The notes under the pieces are model-generated. The model did no database searches and was not told where the DNA came from. It was given only the letters and a program-made list of their open reading frames with translations. This document shows positions 25,203 through 37,320 of a DNA stretch of 64,000 bases, one piece after another. The DNA is from Hypomesus transpacificus (taxonomy: Eukaryota > Chordata > Actinopteri > Osmeriformes > Osmeridae): positions 11,219,412 to 11,283,411 of the forward strand of contig NC_061065.1 of the NCBI RefSeq assembly GCF_021917145.1. The letters run 5' to 3'. Every line of letters starts with the position of its first letter. Position 1 is the first letter of the stretch. A program made the position numbers and the translations under genes.

Positions 25203-28200
25203 CATACACACACAAACATACAGGGACACGAACAGTCAACAGAGGTAACCTAGGATACTGGATCACATCCAGTGTTTACATTTCTGCTAATTGTAGTGTT
25301 GTTACAAAGTGCCACTCCGAAGATGCTCCGACCCAGCCAGAAGACTGACTAAGCAGAATGTGTGTTTGTTATGGTCAGTATTTCATAACCATGTTAAAAC
25401 CAATTATGTAACCAAATGAGCATCCGGCCAAAAGCCCTGTGCGTCTGTTCCCAGACTATTAGCAAATACGCCACCCCAACAAAGCATCTCTTGTTCTACT
25501 GTAACCGTGAGTTCTGGATGATTAAAACAAACGGCCAGCTCTGGGGTCTGTTCCACTCTGTTCACTTTGTGAGCGTAACAATTCCCCTTGACCTTTGGGA
25601 AACTACAGATGGGGCTTGGCTGAACCTCTCTCTGGCCCTTTGACTTGGATTGGCAGAGGCTAGAACATAAATAAAAATGGAGAACATGGACAAAATATTC
25701 AACATAATGACCAATGGCTGGCCAATCCCTTGTCCAAACATCTTAATTTAGACAACCGAGCAATTGGATGGGCTAAGTTAGTGGCATACTATCACTGTCC
25801 ATAAAATATTAATAAAGATGTCTAGACCTGAATACTGAGTGATTTTAATGTCTGATTGTAGGTGGCCAGCAGATTTAAAGAGGCCTTGGCTTCAAGGCCC
25901 AGCATTCTTTGGAGTTTACTTATCATTAGAATACAGTCGGACACCGTGAGTTGTAACGTGGCCTAAAGAGAATCATTTTAGCCTGAAAGACTCCCAAACC
26001 ACAGCAGGGTCAGGTCAAGCTGTCTGAGGTCAATGTGGCTAACAAGGACATTTTGATTCAGAAGAACAGTTGTATGCTGCTTGACAAATCAGGATATTTG
26101 ATAATACTATCCTCCTTTAGCCAAAGAAAAAGATAAGAACATTTCAATACAAGACTATAATGGAAAGATTTTCAAGGATAATTGTAAACACTTGAAGAGG
26201 CACGTATCCCCATGACTGACGGGCGCCAACACAAAAACCTCACCAGCTTGCATGTACTTCTCCAGCTGTTCTCGCCTCTGTTCCACCTCTGCAGGTGTGA
26301 GAGTGAAGATCTTCTTTGGTGGGAAGGCAGGTACCACATTATTCCCATACTCTTTCTTTATCTGTGAGGACACAAAAACAAGACAATGTTCACAATTGTG
26401 TTCCACCAGAAAATATGGTTGGCTCCTCAACGTCCAAATGCCAGATCAAACTCACATCTCAGCGCTGAAAGTAGACTGTAGGCTCTTTCTGTGTGTCAAC
26501 TTTCACTCTAAATGAGTGAAAGTTACACAACAATCAGATAAATAACTCAGATCTATGAAATATGAAACGTGACTGATGATTCAAGATATGACTCAATGAA
26601 AACATTCTAATCACTTGGTAGTTTGCACACAGTAACATTTACTTAATATCCAGCCACACCTATAACAGTGCAATTCCCCCCTGGGGATCAACAAAGTACT
26701 TCTGTACTTTTGTATTATCAGTTACACCACTGTTGACCAGTCCAGGAAGACTGTCTATGTCAGTCAGTGTAGAGTAGGTGACCTCCATATCAGATATCAG
26801 AAGACCTGCACAGAGGAGCCTGGAGGGGTTTTCACCTGGACATTCTGCCCTTCGGTATTTCCCATGTGACAGGCCTGGTATCGGCCATGCAAACAAATCA
26901 GCAGCTCCAGAAGCACTCTCAAGCAGCCATAGCAGCTTTAGGCTATCAAGGCCCTCTAGACGAGGCAGGTTGGAGACATGGCTGGGAACTCAGATAGCCT
27001 GCACTAACCGCCACTCGGAATAACAGTCAATTCTCGAAAAACTATCTTTTTCTCTAAATTGTTCGTTTAAGACTTGTGTATTGATGTCGCTCTCTTTCTC
27101 TCTCCATCTTTGTATCTAGCCTATCTTTAGTGTTTAGAGCAGAAATTGAAGAACAAGTGATTTAACAGAGAATCCACAAGGGGAGATTGTATTTACAACA
27201 GACTTCATTAACATTCAAATTCTATCAGTGCTAATTGGATGGATAGGGCACTGCAATTAGTGAGGGGCTTGGCGGGGATACTTGCGCCATGGCAACCCCC
27301 ATGAGAGTAGTCGTCTGATCTGACCATGTCTTCCCCGCGCACTGTTACCTAGCAACGGCAGATGTCGGGCTGGTTAGCACAGCCTTAAAGACACCAAAGT
27401 TTGCCCTTTCTTTTGATAATTTATTAATACATGACCGCAAGCGATTGTGCAGCCTCTCCATAAAGATGGACTTGGTGAGTAATGAAAAAGATTGAATTTT
27501 CCATTAGACTTTCTGTTGTGGTTTCATTCCAGCTTGCAGTGGGGGCATTAAGTTATTGTCCCCATTATTGCTGAACTCCCGGTGCATCCAACATCATCCC
27601 CATATCTAGGTCTACATTTTACCAATCCATGGAGACTAAATTGCCTTAGTTATTATTTAATGATTTACCAGTAGCAATGCAAATTATTCAAAAGTGAACT
27701 AATGAAAGAATTTTTTTTAACATTGCCCGAGAAACATAAGTAAAATGTTCTTCTTTAATATCAGAACAGGAAAGGGTAAAACTTAAAGATTATTCACAGC
27801 CTTCAGCAAACCCACAGTTTAAATTCCCAGCGGGTGAAGGATAGAAAGAATCAGCCAAGAACATTCTTTCCATATCAGCCTCTCGACCTTTTCTACCTGC
27901 CCAGCTGTTTCTTCACTAGACTGAACTCCCCAAAGCAGGGGAAGGGAAGACATCAATCAACTCTGGGTGTAGGCAAATTTGACTGACACATGGTCATCTG
28001 TAAGGAGGAAAATAAATGGCCTCTATGTTTTGACATTTAAACATGGTTGTTAGAGCACCAAACACAAGACCACAACCCCTAAAACAGATCAAGGGCAATT
28101 TGTTTGAGGAGACCCCTTGGAGCCTTTAAGAAGTGCTCTGCTATGGCAACGACACGTTTGCAAACCCCAGGCAGTTAGTGTTCAGTTAGGGCCCAGTAAT

Positions 28201-31200
28201 ATTGTAATGATCAACAAACCTTGTTGAAATGTAAGACAAAAATCCCTTGCAGAAATACAGAGCATTGGTATGCAGTATTAAAGCTATCTTACCTGTTCAT
28301 GAAGGCCCAGGAGTTGACTGTAGCGCACACGACAGTGCAGGACACCGTTAACATGGATGTTATAGGCCTTCGGAAAAGACACAAAAAAACATTACGGTGA
28401 GCTTCCAACAGGGCTCAAGGCGACACATGCGTAGACTACGACACAAAGAGACTGGGCCTCAAAGGTCCTGGATCCATTTGTTCCAAATGGATTGTCAGGT
28501 AGTGTAGCAGACATCAGGTACATAGGGCTGAGTGCCAATCAGAGAATCACTGGCCACCAGCTATGAATATATCCCATCTGTCTTTGAATTTGATTTTCTG
28601 TAGATCTAGGCTATATATTACACTGTATAGCTCTAGTCCTGCATGTTGTATTCATCATTGAAAGGTGAAAGGACATAAATCCCCCCCCCCCCTTACTATA
28701 CTACTGCATGCAGTGTTACCTGGTCAGTTGTTGCCACACTGGAACTACAAATTAACATTAATTAGCCTAAATGTGTAGGCCTATATGACTTTGCAACTCA
28801 AATGTTGCCTCCCATTTCAGCATGGCAGAGAAAAACCTCCAGCCTACAAACAGGATCGCACTGCTGCTGCTTACAATTTAGACACCACAGAGACCATTAT
28901 ACTCCATGTCAATCTTAACTTGTGTAACTTCCCTGTCACATGTCTGTTTTGACACATACCATCAGTGGCTTTCTAGCTCCCTGCTCCTTCACAAGTCCTC
29001 TGGCCAAATTCATCATCCAGTCAAGCAGAGGCAGGCAGATTCAAAGAGTTGTTTTTGTCACAAAGGCCGCATTACGAGGGATTCTTGGAAGGCTGACAAA
29101 TATGATAGCATACCACATAAAGCCTGCCTCTCCTCAACCGTGTAACAGCCAATAACAGACTTACAAAAACTGAAGTAAAAATACACGCACAGGCAGTGGC
29201 AGGCGGCCGCGGTGAAACACCTCATCAATTAGGCACAAGTACAAGCAAGTACCAAGTCTTAGGCTAGCCATGTGATAATATCTGTTGTGGTTGACACATT
29301 AAAGGTTCTGTCACATCAGGATAAGACTACCTTGGCCCTAACATTATCATTTATTTAGCAGGCATGTTTGACGAAGGCAAGAAAGGACTTAGCTGTGTAG
29401 AGTGCCAACAGCATTACAGTGGATGCTTTATTAAATACAGTGCAACAACACCACAATCTAAAATTTAATTAAGACAAGGGGTCATTGAACTCCTGTATAT
29501 TGTGTTATTATTATGATATAAATTCAGTGGAGAGGGAAGGTTATTCTCGGATGTTCTACTATTTAATTAGCTTCCGTTGAAGAGTGTGAAAACAGGTCCA
29601 AATCTGAACCGTTCAGATCCAGCAGGCCGTCTGGATAACCCAGTATTCGAGAACATAGACTATTAGATTAGTCTATGACCATGTTTTGCAACGAAGCATA
29701 GCCGCAGGCTGATTTTGGCAGAAGACAGGCTACAAGAAGGCACATACAGTAAATTGGCAGCAAAGGTTCCTGTTTGAATGTCAATGGCATAAACTCAGCA
29801 CTTTTTTTTCTACTTATCTTTGGTCTCATCTGGTCTTTACTAATGAATATTTATAGTCAGCATGCTGTGTCATCGATCCAAACAAAACCCATTTCTGATG
29901 ACCCCTGGGTTAAAAGATGCAGGTGGTTTGAGCATACCATTACTCAGCTGGAGTGGAGGCAGCCATTGGTCAACTGGATTTGAAATATCAAGGCTTTCTC
30001 CCACGGGGGTCAAGGGAAGAGGAAGATCACAGAGGAAAACAAAGTAACAAAAACCTGAGGTAGGCAAAATAATATTCACACAGGAAGGAAGGATAAAAAG
30101 ATTTGTCACTGATAAATGGGGAACAGTCACAAAAAAAACTGACTGGAGACAGAGGGAAAGAACTGAACTAAGCTTCTAGTGAAACAACTTAAACTATTTA
30201 CTCCAATGCCTGATTCCTTTTTATCCTTTCAAGACCCCCTAAAGTAGACAAACATCAGATCTTGAAAGATCTTCACAGTAAACACCATTACTGAAATTAA
30301 ATGTATGAAAAGTGAAGGCTACGATCTAGTTATGTCCATAAGGGGCATAGTCGTCAAAGTTCTTTGAGTCCACAAAAACAGAACTTACCTCAGTATGACT
30401 GCGTGCTTTACTGTGTGCTCCCCCCCCCCCCCCCCAGCCCGCCCCCATACAAACACACGTAAAACTCCCCATTCCCCAAACCTCTTACTTTACTTTTTTT
30501 TCATTGATCTTGAATGTATGCTCTAGTCTTGCACAAAGGATATTATAAAGGATTCATGATGAAATGTTAAGAATGCCCACCTAAAGACAGACACCGGCTG
30601 TAAAACTCAAATTCATATCATCAGTCCAAAACAAACTCATACACTGATATCAGTACTGTTAACTCGATCCAACCCATTTAGGCCAGAAAGATAATTAGAA
30701 GCCTTTTAATTACAGCAATCTACTCAATACAGAAACACCCAGAAAGGCAGAAGGAAAACTTGTCTGCCAGCCAGCAGGAAGTGTGAGCATTAACACAGCA
30801 AACTCCATCAACTTTTTCCCATGGCACACACACAGGAAGTCTAACATAAAGACATACAAAGGATTAAAATGCAATGTCTGTGTTTTTCCAGAGCCACATG
30901 CATACTCAACACATTCTGTAGCCTTCCAGGTTCAAGGTACAAGAGCAATTTCCAGGTATAAAAAATGCCTGGCTGAATCAGGCCTTCCAAACTGACCACA
31001 TACAGGGTCACAACCCCTACCTGCCTGGTTAGAGGCACACTGTAGGCCTACTCGGAAGCACTGTCTGACCTGAGATTGAGCCAAGTCTGGACACATCTAG
31101 GCTGGACACGGGAGAATACTGAGGAGAATGTATCAAATGCATAATAAAGGGAAAAACTTTCATTCACATCCCAGTCCCTGTGGACCAATTATTACTGGGC

Positions 31201-33206
31201 TACAAATGAATATGGAACATATGGAGATAAATAAGCTCTATGCCAGATCTTCTGAGTTCAATGGTGAGCTTGTAGAGAAAGCGTAGGAAAGGAGTGGAAG
31301 AGTATGAACACAGGATAAAATCTGAAACCATGTTGGAGATTGGACAATTGGTTGATTGGGCAATGCTAAATGTAAACAAGCACCACCAAGGTCAGGGCGT
31401 TGTAGTGCAACCAATTACAACACAGATTTACATTTACATTTATTCATTTAGCAGACGCTTTTATCCACAGCAACTTCCAAGAGAAAGCTTTACAAAGTGC
31501 ATAGGTCACTGATAACTACATAACCAAAACATTGCGGGTAGCCAAAACATGAAACACATATTGTGAACAACCAAAAATAAGTGCCAAAGGGAAGAACCAT
31601 AAGAGCATGTAGTTAAGCAAGTTACAATCTAACAACATGAATCGCTATAAGTGCAAGTGTACCTGCAGAAAAGCAAGCAACAGTAACAAAATAATGTTTC
31701 GCAGCGAGTACAACCGTTTAAATCAGTTACCACTAACCAACAAGAGCAACAAGTCTCTAAGCAAGAGTCATTGTGATCCTTGAGGAAACTAGCATTGGGT
31801 CCAGATTAGCTGCTTCTACGAGACAGGCCTACTTCTTGTTGAGCATATGGGATCAAGATGTCCCCACAGGTCTGTCAGAAGTCACAGTAGAGGAGAGAAT
31901 AGGGAAATAGTGATTTCACACCCCACTCCAGGATTCGGGTATCAAAACATCTGGCAGAAAGGGAAGAGGAAATCGTACCAGACCCTGTCATCTGCTTAGT
32001 CAAAAAGACACGCACACACATACATACATACCTACCTAGATGGAAAGTATACAAGAAAGTATGAATTTTAAGAAACAAGTTTCCATGTTTGTCTTTGTCA
32101 GTATAACCAATGGTCATATGTAACCATGCCCTGTTGACTGCTCTGACATAGAAATGCCTACAATACCCCTGCTCCCTTGCTGGCAGAATCCTTAAATAAC
32201 CTCACTGTATAATTCTCACACCAGTGCTACTCCACAAAAAGTGTCAGTGGCTGTTTATTGTCTGGGACAATTGAATACAATCAGTATTTAGGCGTCACAA
32301 GATTTAGAGAGTCACAAATGTCTGTGTGCTGAGGATCTGAAATACAACGTGTAGTTGAGGTTAGAGGCATGGGAACCATGCTCCTTAAATGTGTTATTCC
32401 AAAGCAGAATGAGGGAGCGAAAACTAAAACAGGTTGGATTGCCGTATCATGGTGGTAAAACTAAAATCTGAGATGGGATTTAAAATGCTGACTCAATCTC
32501 AAAAATACAAAAGGCACATTGTAGAGCATGAGGTCAGGGCAGTCTCTCACTGATCTGCAACAGCGCTTCACAGCTAAGCGATGCCTATTTCCTTTATACA
32601 TGCCCACCTATCTTTAAGAAATGAACTGGCGTGTAAATAGTTTAAAAATTACATTTAATTTTCAAAATAAAACATTATTGGCATCTTATCAACCTAGTTG
32701 GTAAATAACATCACTGCACCATATGTTTTTTGTTCAGTAGCCTACCATGTTTGCAGTCAGTGTAGGCCACCAGTGTTATAAAATGCATAATACAAATTGC
32801 CTGTAGTGAAAGCTAAATCTGGACCATTTTAATATAAATCCCAAGGGTATAAAACTGAAGGGAAATGAATTGTCTAACAGTATAATTCCAATAATGAAAC
32901 TTTATTTAAGGCTAAAACACATTATTCGCTGCTTTAACTAGCGTTACCTACATAACGCACCACTTACTGGAACGTCGGAGCGAAGGTGAAAAATGTAGTC
33001 GAACTATTTCAAGTAGCCTACCCCATGTCGTATTCACTAGTAGCCAAACATCTGCGTTGATCAACCTGTAAAGTCATAGCCTTTGCATAGCTAACATGAC
33101 ATACAGACACACACACACACAACATAACAACGTTTCTTGAACTCACCACATATGTTGATCTGTTTTCTCCCGAACGAACCTCCGTTTCGGGTATGGAAAA
33201 ATGCAT
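13500..33206 (-). CDS. snx17: Sorting nexin 17 (15 coding exons)
   Basis: An endosomal adaptor that binds PI3P and NPxY-type cargo (LDL-receptor family, integrins) and passes it to the Retriever recycling complex. Exons, 5' to 3' on the minus strand: 33206-33147, 28367-28293, 26361-26244, 24804-24740, 22580-22470, 21719-21629, 20178-20091, 18369-18300, 17474-17382, 16993-16790, 15017-14889, 14560-14483, 14149-14075, 13971-13930, 13619-13500. Every junction keeps frame and gives 472 residues (human 470). Residues 1 to about 106 form the PX domain, with the basic RVRYSQLL and FPPKK motifs. The FERM-like module follows to about 395 (SNGQKVKVDILTSDQTEDVL, KLQEFELPYVSV, ERGWILVNKDQHRQLKSL). The tail ends in GIGDDDL, keeping the terminal leucine used for Retriever binding. 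It starts MHFSIPETE like human. Introns carry tandem repeats and heat-shock-like elements (see findings). Confidence 0.97.
13622..13800. repeat. GA-rich tract with a 24-bp tandem unit
   Basis: A 24-bp purine unit beginning GGACGGAGGAGAGGAG starts at 13644, 13668 and 13692. On the minus strand this is a long pyrimidine tract running into the acceptor of the last snx17 exon. Confidence 0.85.
14456..14482. repeat. (CA)n microsatellite at a splice donor
   Basis: About 13 CA units. On the minus strand the GT of the snx17 exon 12 donor (14482-14481) is the first GT of the repeat. Confidence 0.92.
15472..15504. repeat. (CA)n microsatellite
   Basis: CA repeat with one CG interruption in an snx17 intron. 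Confidence 0.9.
16115..16205 (+). mobile_element. Degenerate tRNA-Cys-headed SINE
   Basis: The head resembles tRNA-Cys(GCA): TAGCTTAGTTGCAGAGC (A box region), then GACTGCAGAT around the anticodon, then a decayed B box (TTTAAATCCCC). It lacks part of the anticodon-to-variable region. The tail GTGCCTGCTAAA resembles the teleost SINE tail. It is not a functional tRNA gene. Confidence 0.6.
16490..16519. repeat. C run followed by (TC)n
   Basis: Eight or more C then about ten TC units, in an snx17 intron. Confidence 0.85.
17235..17376. promoter_or_regulatory. Cluster of heat-shock-element-like motifs
   Basis: Alternating GAA/TTC triplets at exact 5-base spacing recur several times. Three units lie at 17235-17247. 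Four units lie at 17260-17277 (GAA, TTC, GAA, TTC). Three lie at 17310-17322, two at 17340-17347, and a degenerate set at 17364-17376. The shared core is GAATGTTCTAGAAGG. The cluster ends 6 bases inside snx17 intron 9, next to the exon 9 donor. It may be a tandem repeat that happens to match, or a real HSF1 site cluster. Confidence 0.55.
19344..19378. repeat. (GT)n microsatellite
   Basis: GT repeat with one GC interruption. A second short one follows at about 19487-19513. Both are intronic in snx17. Confidence 0.85.
22254..22314. repeat. 20-bp tandem repeat, about three copies
   Basis: The unit GTAGAGTAAGAGTGTGTGTT is repeated three times in an snx17 intron, 155 bases from exon 5. Confidence 0.85.
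22604..23128. repeat. 28-bp minisatellite, about 19 copies
   Basis: The unit contains GTGGAGGACTACAGGGG then TTACACAGGA. Copies are spaced 28 bases apart (for example AGGACTAC at 22621 and 22649) with GGATGT/GGAAGT variants. It begins about 25 bases from the acceptor of snx17 exon 5, inside intron 4. Because 28 is not a multiple of 3, all plus-strand frames cycle through the same peptides and make false ORFs. Confidence 0.95.
25168..25215. repeat. (TA)n with a CA-rich end
   Basis: About 14 TA units, then ACACATACATACACACACA. Lies in snx17 intron 3. Confidence 0.9.
26672..26705. mobile_element. LINE-like 3' tail fragment
   Basis: ATTCCCCCCTGGGGATCAAC followed by AAAGTACTTCT resembles the 3' end of teleost L2/CR1-type LINEs. 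A related piece lies near 48536. No reverse transcriptase frame is nearby. Confidence 0.35.
28681..28692. repeat. Poly-C run
   Basis: Run of 12 C in snx17 intron 1. It is likely length-variable. Confidence 0.8.
30419..30436. repeat. Poly-C run
   Basis: C homopolymer in snx17 intron 1, followed by AGCCCGCCCCC. It is likely length-variable. Confidence 0.85.
31427..31850 (-). mobile_element. Retroelement with the teleost SINE/LINE tail
   Basis: Begins with TTTACATTTACATT then ATTTAGCAGACGCTTTTATC, the reverse complement of the common tail GCGTCTGCTAAAT. About 350 bases of distinct, non-tRNA body follow. No coding frame is retained. The right boundary is approximate. It sits in snx17 intron 1. 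Confidence 0.6.
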
Positions 33207-34954
33207 TTTAGGTTACAATTCAAATACAGAACGAGAGGTCCCTCGAACCAAGGAGAAGGCGATGGAGAAGGCACCACAAATTCAGAGAAAGTCTATTGCA
33301 GCGACTGGTTGTTGATGACTACAATCATGAGAAGAAAGTGGCCTCTTTCGTGCGCATTTGTTCGGGTAGCCTAGCTTACTACACCGTGTCCAGTTGTTCG
33401 GTACGAAAAGAGTAAATATTGACAATATTACAAACGACAATATGTGCATGAACTCGATCAGTATAAAACTTCTCCCACGTCAGTACTAAACTTTTGCCAT
33501 ACAGTCACCGTAGCAGCCATGTTGCAAATGTAGGTAAATCCACCTTCGTGGTTGATCTTCATTTGTGCTAAAACAAAAAACATGTATATATATTTAGCTC
33601 CTCACACATTCACAAGACATTTCAAATCCGTTTAGAATTCGCATGAGCAATTCCAATCACTAGGTTTCATCAGTTGAACTTTCAAATGGAAAAGCGCAGT
33701 CCGTCCCTGCAAAACCCCCGTCGTTGACAGCTGGAATGGTTCAAACGAAAGAGTGTGAGGGAAAAACACCCAAACCAGTTTTTGTATTTGTCTGGTTCTT
33801 TGTCTCTTAAGAACATGAACATGTGGTGCATTTATTCATAGACAAGCAGTGCAGAAATACTGATCGAAAATAGAGAAATTTAAGTAGGTGTAACACTGCC
33901 ATGAAACAATAATGTATTCAATATGTGTCCAATTGATCGTCAAGAGGCGTTGCAACAGTCTTTTGGACCAAACCATTGACAAAACAGGGGGCTAGACGAC
34001 ACGGTTTCAGACCTATAATTTGCCGCTCCACAGATTTTTTTTATTATTAAATTGCATGAAAGCTGTCTACACTGTGTCCGAAAATGTGTGCATATTAATG
34101 CCTTTCAAAAGCAAATAGCCTATTGATGTTCTTCGATGTACTCCCTTCCTTCTGATGGGGTGTTCCAGTGTGTCAGAGCAGTAGCTAGTATTCTTGCTGC
34201 ATAAAGGTGCACTTTGCAGACCTTCACTTTTAAGGCTTTTGCGGCTGTTAAAAGAGAAGAAAAATAATGCCTTAATGTCAATGTCTTTTCCATGTCTGTT
34301 ACATGTAAAACAAAATAGTTAGCCTACATAGGACCATATAAATCAGATGGTTTCTGTACCAAACATCTCAACGTTCAACCAGAAGTTCTTGACTAGAAAC
34401 TACCTTATTGTTTAGACAAATTGAAACCTCTTCTAAATAACTGTAATAGAGATGTGCTTTAAGTTACCTACATTAAGTAGATCATTTGTACATGATCAAA
34501 AACTGGAGGAGAACCCTTTTGTAGGATAAATGTATAATTCAACTGCCCGCAAGCAATGCTCTATTAACTAGCTCATAAAAATACAACACAATGCGACAGT
34601 CTGTGTTTCTGCAAAATTGCTGCGCAGAGGTAAAGCCACTGAAGCGTTTGTTTTGGGAGCGTTCACACACACCCGTTTCGTTTCCTGCTGTCTTATGGTC
34701 GTTTCCTATGTTCCTAATTATTGATTTCAAGAGTAGTAGTTGTTGTAAAAACATTCAGGAATATTTTTTTTTATGTACCCAGTCGAAATTAATGATTCAA
34801 GTAAAGTGTACCGGATTCAGTCAGCCCCATAGTATCAGTGATAAATGCCGCCAAAAATAAACCAAGGACACGTGGGACAGTGCCACCATATATGGAACGA
34901 AGCCCAAACACATACCGTAATAAACGGGTGTGATGATGACGATCGTAGCTGAAA
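33207..34954. other. Divergent snx17/atraid promoter region
   Basis: The start codons of snx17 (-) and atraid (+) face away from each other across 1748 bases. No exon was recognised between them. A YY1-like site (GCAGCCATGTTG) lies at about 33512, and GACTACAATC lies at about 33318 near snx17. Shared regulation is possible but not shown. Confidence 0.5.
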
Positions 34955-36489
34955 ATGACAACTAGGTATTGGCATTATAGAGCAGTATTCATATTAATCA
35001 TAAATGTATGTTTATATGCGAGCTGCCAACACACTGACCTGCAGGTAAGTGTAACTTGCAAATTAAACTATGGGTCATGTAGGCTACTGTACTTGCGGGT
35101 GATAGCTTCGTTTTGTAGCCTAGACTACTGCAAAGAGTAATTCTTTTAATCGTTGCCGCACAGAAGATTACTTTCAGATTTTACTGATGTGGTTTGGACA
35201 GTTCCTCAAAACAACTTTATTATGTTAGCTATGCCAGCGCTGTAACGGGACACTGCAGAATGCCACCGCATTGGGACGATTTTGCACTTCAGTCGAGGGT
35301 CTGGTAGACGGCCGATGCTGTTTGCGAAATGACAACCCAAGCGAAGCTGTCAACGTCATTGGGTAAAATTGCTGAAATATTTGTACTCATTTGCACTTAT
35401 TAGAGCGCTGAATGATTGTAAAATCAGTTGTTGATTAGTGTTTTTCCTGAGGTTTCACTGAAACTTGGTGTCATCATGCCATGTTTTCATGTTCCCTGTC
35501 ATCAATCCTTTTTTCAGATTGGATTTTTCAAACTGTAATTTGAAACATGTGGATGACCTTCAAGAAGCATCTACTGCTATAATGATGTATGAGACCGTTT
35601 ATGTTACGTAAGCTACAAAATAGTTATGTACTTTCTGTTTATATACTTTTTCACTTGTAACTTTCACTTTCTCTCTTTCGTGGCCTCGCAGAGATCTGTC
35701 ACTCAACCCTATTTTCAACTTGAGCGATTCAGTGTTTCAAGGATTTATTCAGCTAAATTACATGTAAGTAGGCCTACAATGAGCTGTGTAATATGAATGG
35801 TTCAAAGTATCTTCCTTCCTGCTAACGGTTTTGTGTATATGTATCTGGGTTCTCACAGCAATCTGCCTGCGAATCTTGGATGTCCAGGCGGGAATGCATC
35901 CTGGGAGAAAGTGGAAGTTAAAGGTGACAGTTGTCTTTGTGAAGGTCAGAAAAACGTTTGCAACCAGACTGGACAGATGTGTAAGTCTATTTTAGTCTAT
36001 TACAAGTGTTACAAGTGTTATGTTGTAGTGGCTGTGTTATAGTCTTGTATTAATTCCAAACATCTACAGCTTTAAATTGCCCAGAGAACTCCCTCTGTGC
36101 TCCTTATGGCCCTGGTCTCTTTGAGTGCAGCTGTGAACACAACTTTCATGGATACAAGTGTCTGAGAGAGGTCAGTAAACTCAAAACAGACTCAAAGTCT
36201 CAAGAATCTTCATGATCAATGAGTCCTAGAAAGCATAACCCCAACATATAATTACTGAGAACACACTGACATCTTTGATTTTATTATTTGTTTAATGATA
36301 ATGTCACCCAATTACATTTGTGCATGTAGTAAAAAAAATCTGTTTGTTGAAAGTAATGTTATGTTTTGTTTGTGTTATGAACAGGGAGAGTTCCCTCTCG
36401 TCCTGGTGTTTGGGCCTCTGGCGGCCTCCACTGTTGGGGTCTCCATCCTGCTGTGGGTGACCCAGAGACGCAAGGCTAAATCAGTCTGA
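34955..36489 (+). CDS. atraid: All-trans retinoic acid-induced differentiation factor
   Basis: A single-pass membrane glycoprotein with an EGF-like region; in human it is linked to osteoblast differentiation and to lysosomal response to bisphosphonates. Exons: 34955-35044, 35229-35362, 35518-35586, 35692-35763, 35859-35980, 36070-36170, 36385-36489, giving 230 residues (human 229). Exon 1 encodes a signal peptide with hydrophobic core VFILIINVCLYA. Exon 2 holds LCQRCNGTLQNAT, aligning with human ICTQCPGSVQN. Exons 3 and 4 match the leucine-rich-like part (FSNCNL, DLSLNP, FQGFIQL). Exons 5 and 6 hold the EGF-like cysteines (CPENSLCAPYGPG, HGYKC). Exon 7 is the membrane helix ending ILLWVTQRRKAKSV, nearly identical to human. 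The exon 2 acceptor (TTATGTTAG) has a weak pyrimidine tract. It was chosen because it gives the right frame and the conserved cysteines. Confidence 0.93.
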
Positions 36490-36600
36490 GTTTGAACCTG
36501 AGACTCTGGTGTAGGGCCTTGTCCCGGGTCTTTTTGATAATTCAGTTGAGGGATGCTGGACAAAAAAAACATACTGACATAGCTGACTGAGTTGATCTCA

Positions 36601-36781
36601 GTTACATTTAGGAGATGCTCTTATCTAGAGCGACTTACAGTAATTACAGGGACATTCCCCCAAGCAAGTAAGGTGAAGTGCCTTGCCCAAGGACACAACG
36701 TAATTTTGTACGGCCGGGAATCGAACCAACAACCTTCTGGTTAATAGCCCGACTCCTTAACCGCTTAGCCATCTGACCCCC
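36601..36781 (-). mobile_element. tRNA-headed SINE, minus strand
   Basis: Read on the minus strand it starts GTCAGATGGCTAAGCGGTTA (A box of a Leu/Ser-type tRNA). GGTTCGATTCC (B box) and the body TGTCCTTGGGCAAGGCACTT follow. It ends AAGAGCATCTCCTAAATGTA. It is the same family as the copy at 63461. It lies after the atraid stop and before its AATAAA at 37060, so probably inside the atraid 3' UTR in antisense. Confidence 0.88.
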
Positions 36782-37059
36782 CAGTTGAAATGTTAATGAC
36801 TGTTTTGTCTTTGAAAGGCAGCTAAAAGTTTTTTGCAAGAAGTTTTTAACTGACATATTGATTTAAAATGTTGTATGAATGATTGTTACTCTACCATAAA
36901 AGTGCCAATTCTACATTCTGACTCTTTGGGCAACCCAGAGTTCAGGAACTTGACATGGTTGTTTCATGACATGTAGTTTAATCACTAAGAGTTGCATGAA
37001 AATAAGAGCCTTGTTCCACAGAAGAACGGCGGCTGATGCCAGTGGAGTCAATCCTGTTA

Positions 37060-37065
37060 AATAAA
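37060..37065 (+). terminator. atraid: Candidate atraid poly(A) signal
   Basis: First canonical AATAAA after the atraid stop, 571 bases downstream and beyond the antisense SINE. ATTAAA variants follow at about 37152 and 37300. Confidence 0.5.
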
Positions 37066-37320
37066 GTTTATTGAGACTCCAGAGATTCATGACTGATGCA
37101 TGTGATGCACTTCGCATGTACTTTTGTTGTAGCATTAATGCTCCTGAAACAATTAAAGCCATGCATTTTCAGGGGTACAGTATTTTATCAGAACATATCA
37201 AAAGCTATAATTTAGGTCTACAGTTTGGTGTTAAGTTAAAAAACAACACATTGCTTACTTATGTGCTACTGTTTAAAGATGTGTATTTAATCTTGAATTA
37301 AAGATTTATTAGAGAAACTA

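Noticed and set aside
36295-36489. Plus-strand frame starting at 36295
   Set aside because: Only its second half (from 36385) is real: atraid exon 7; the first part is intron.
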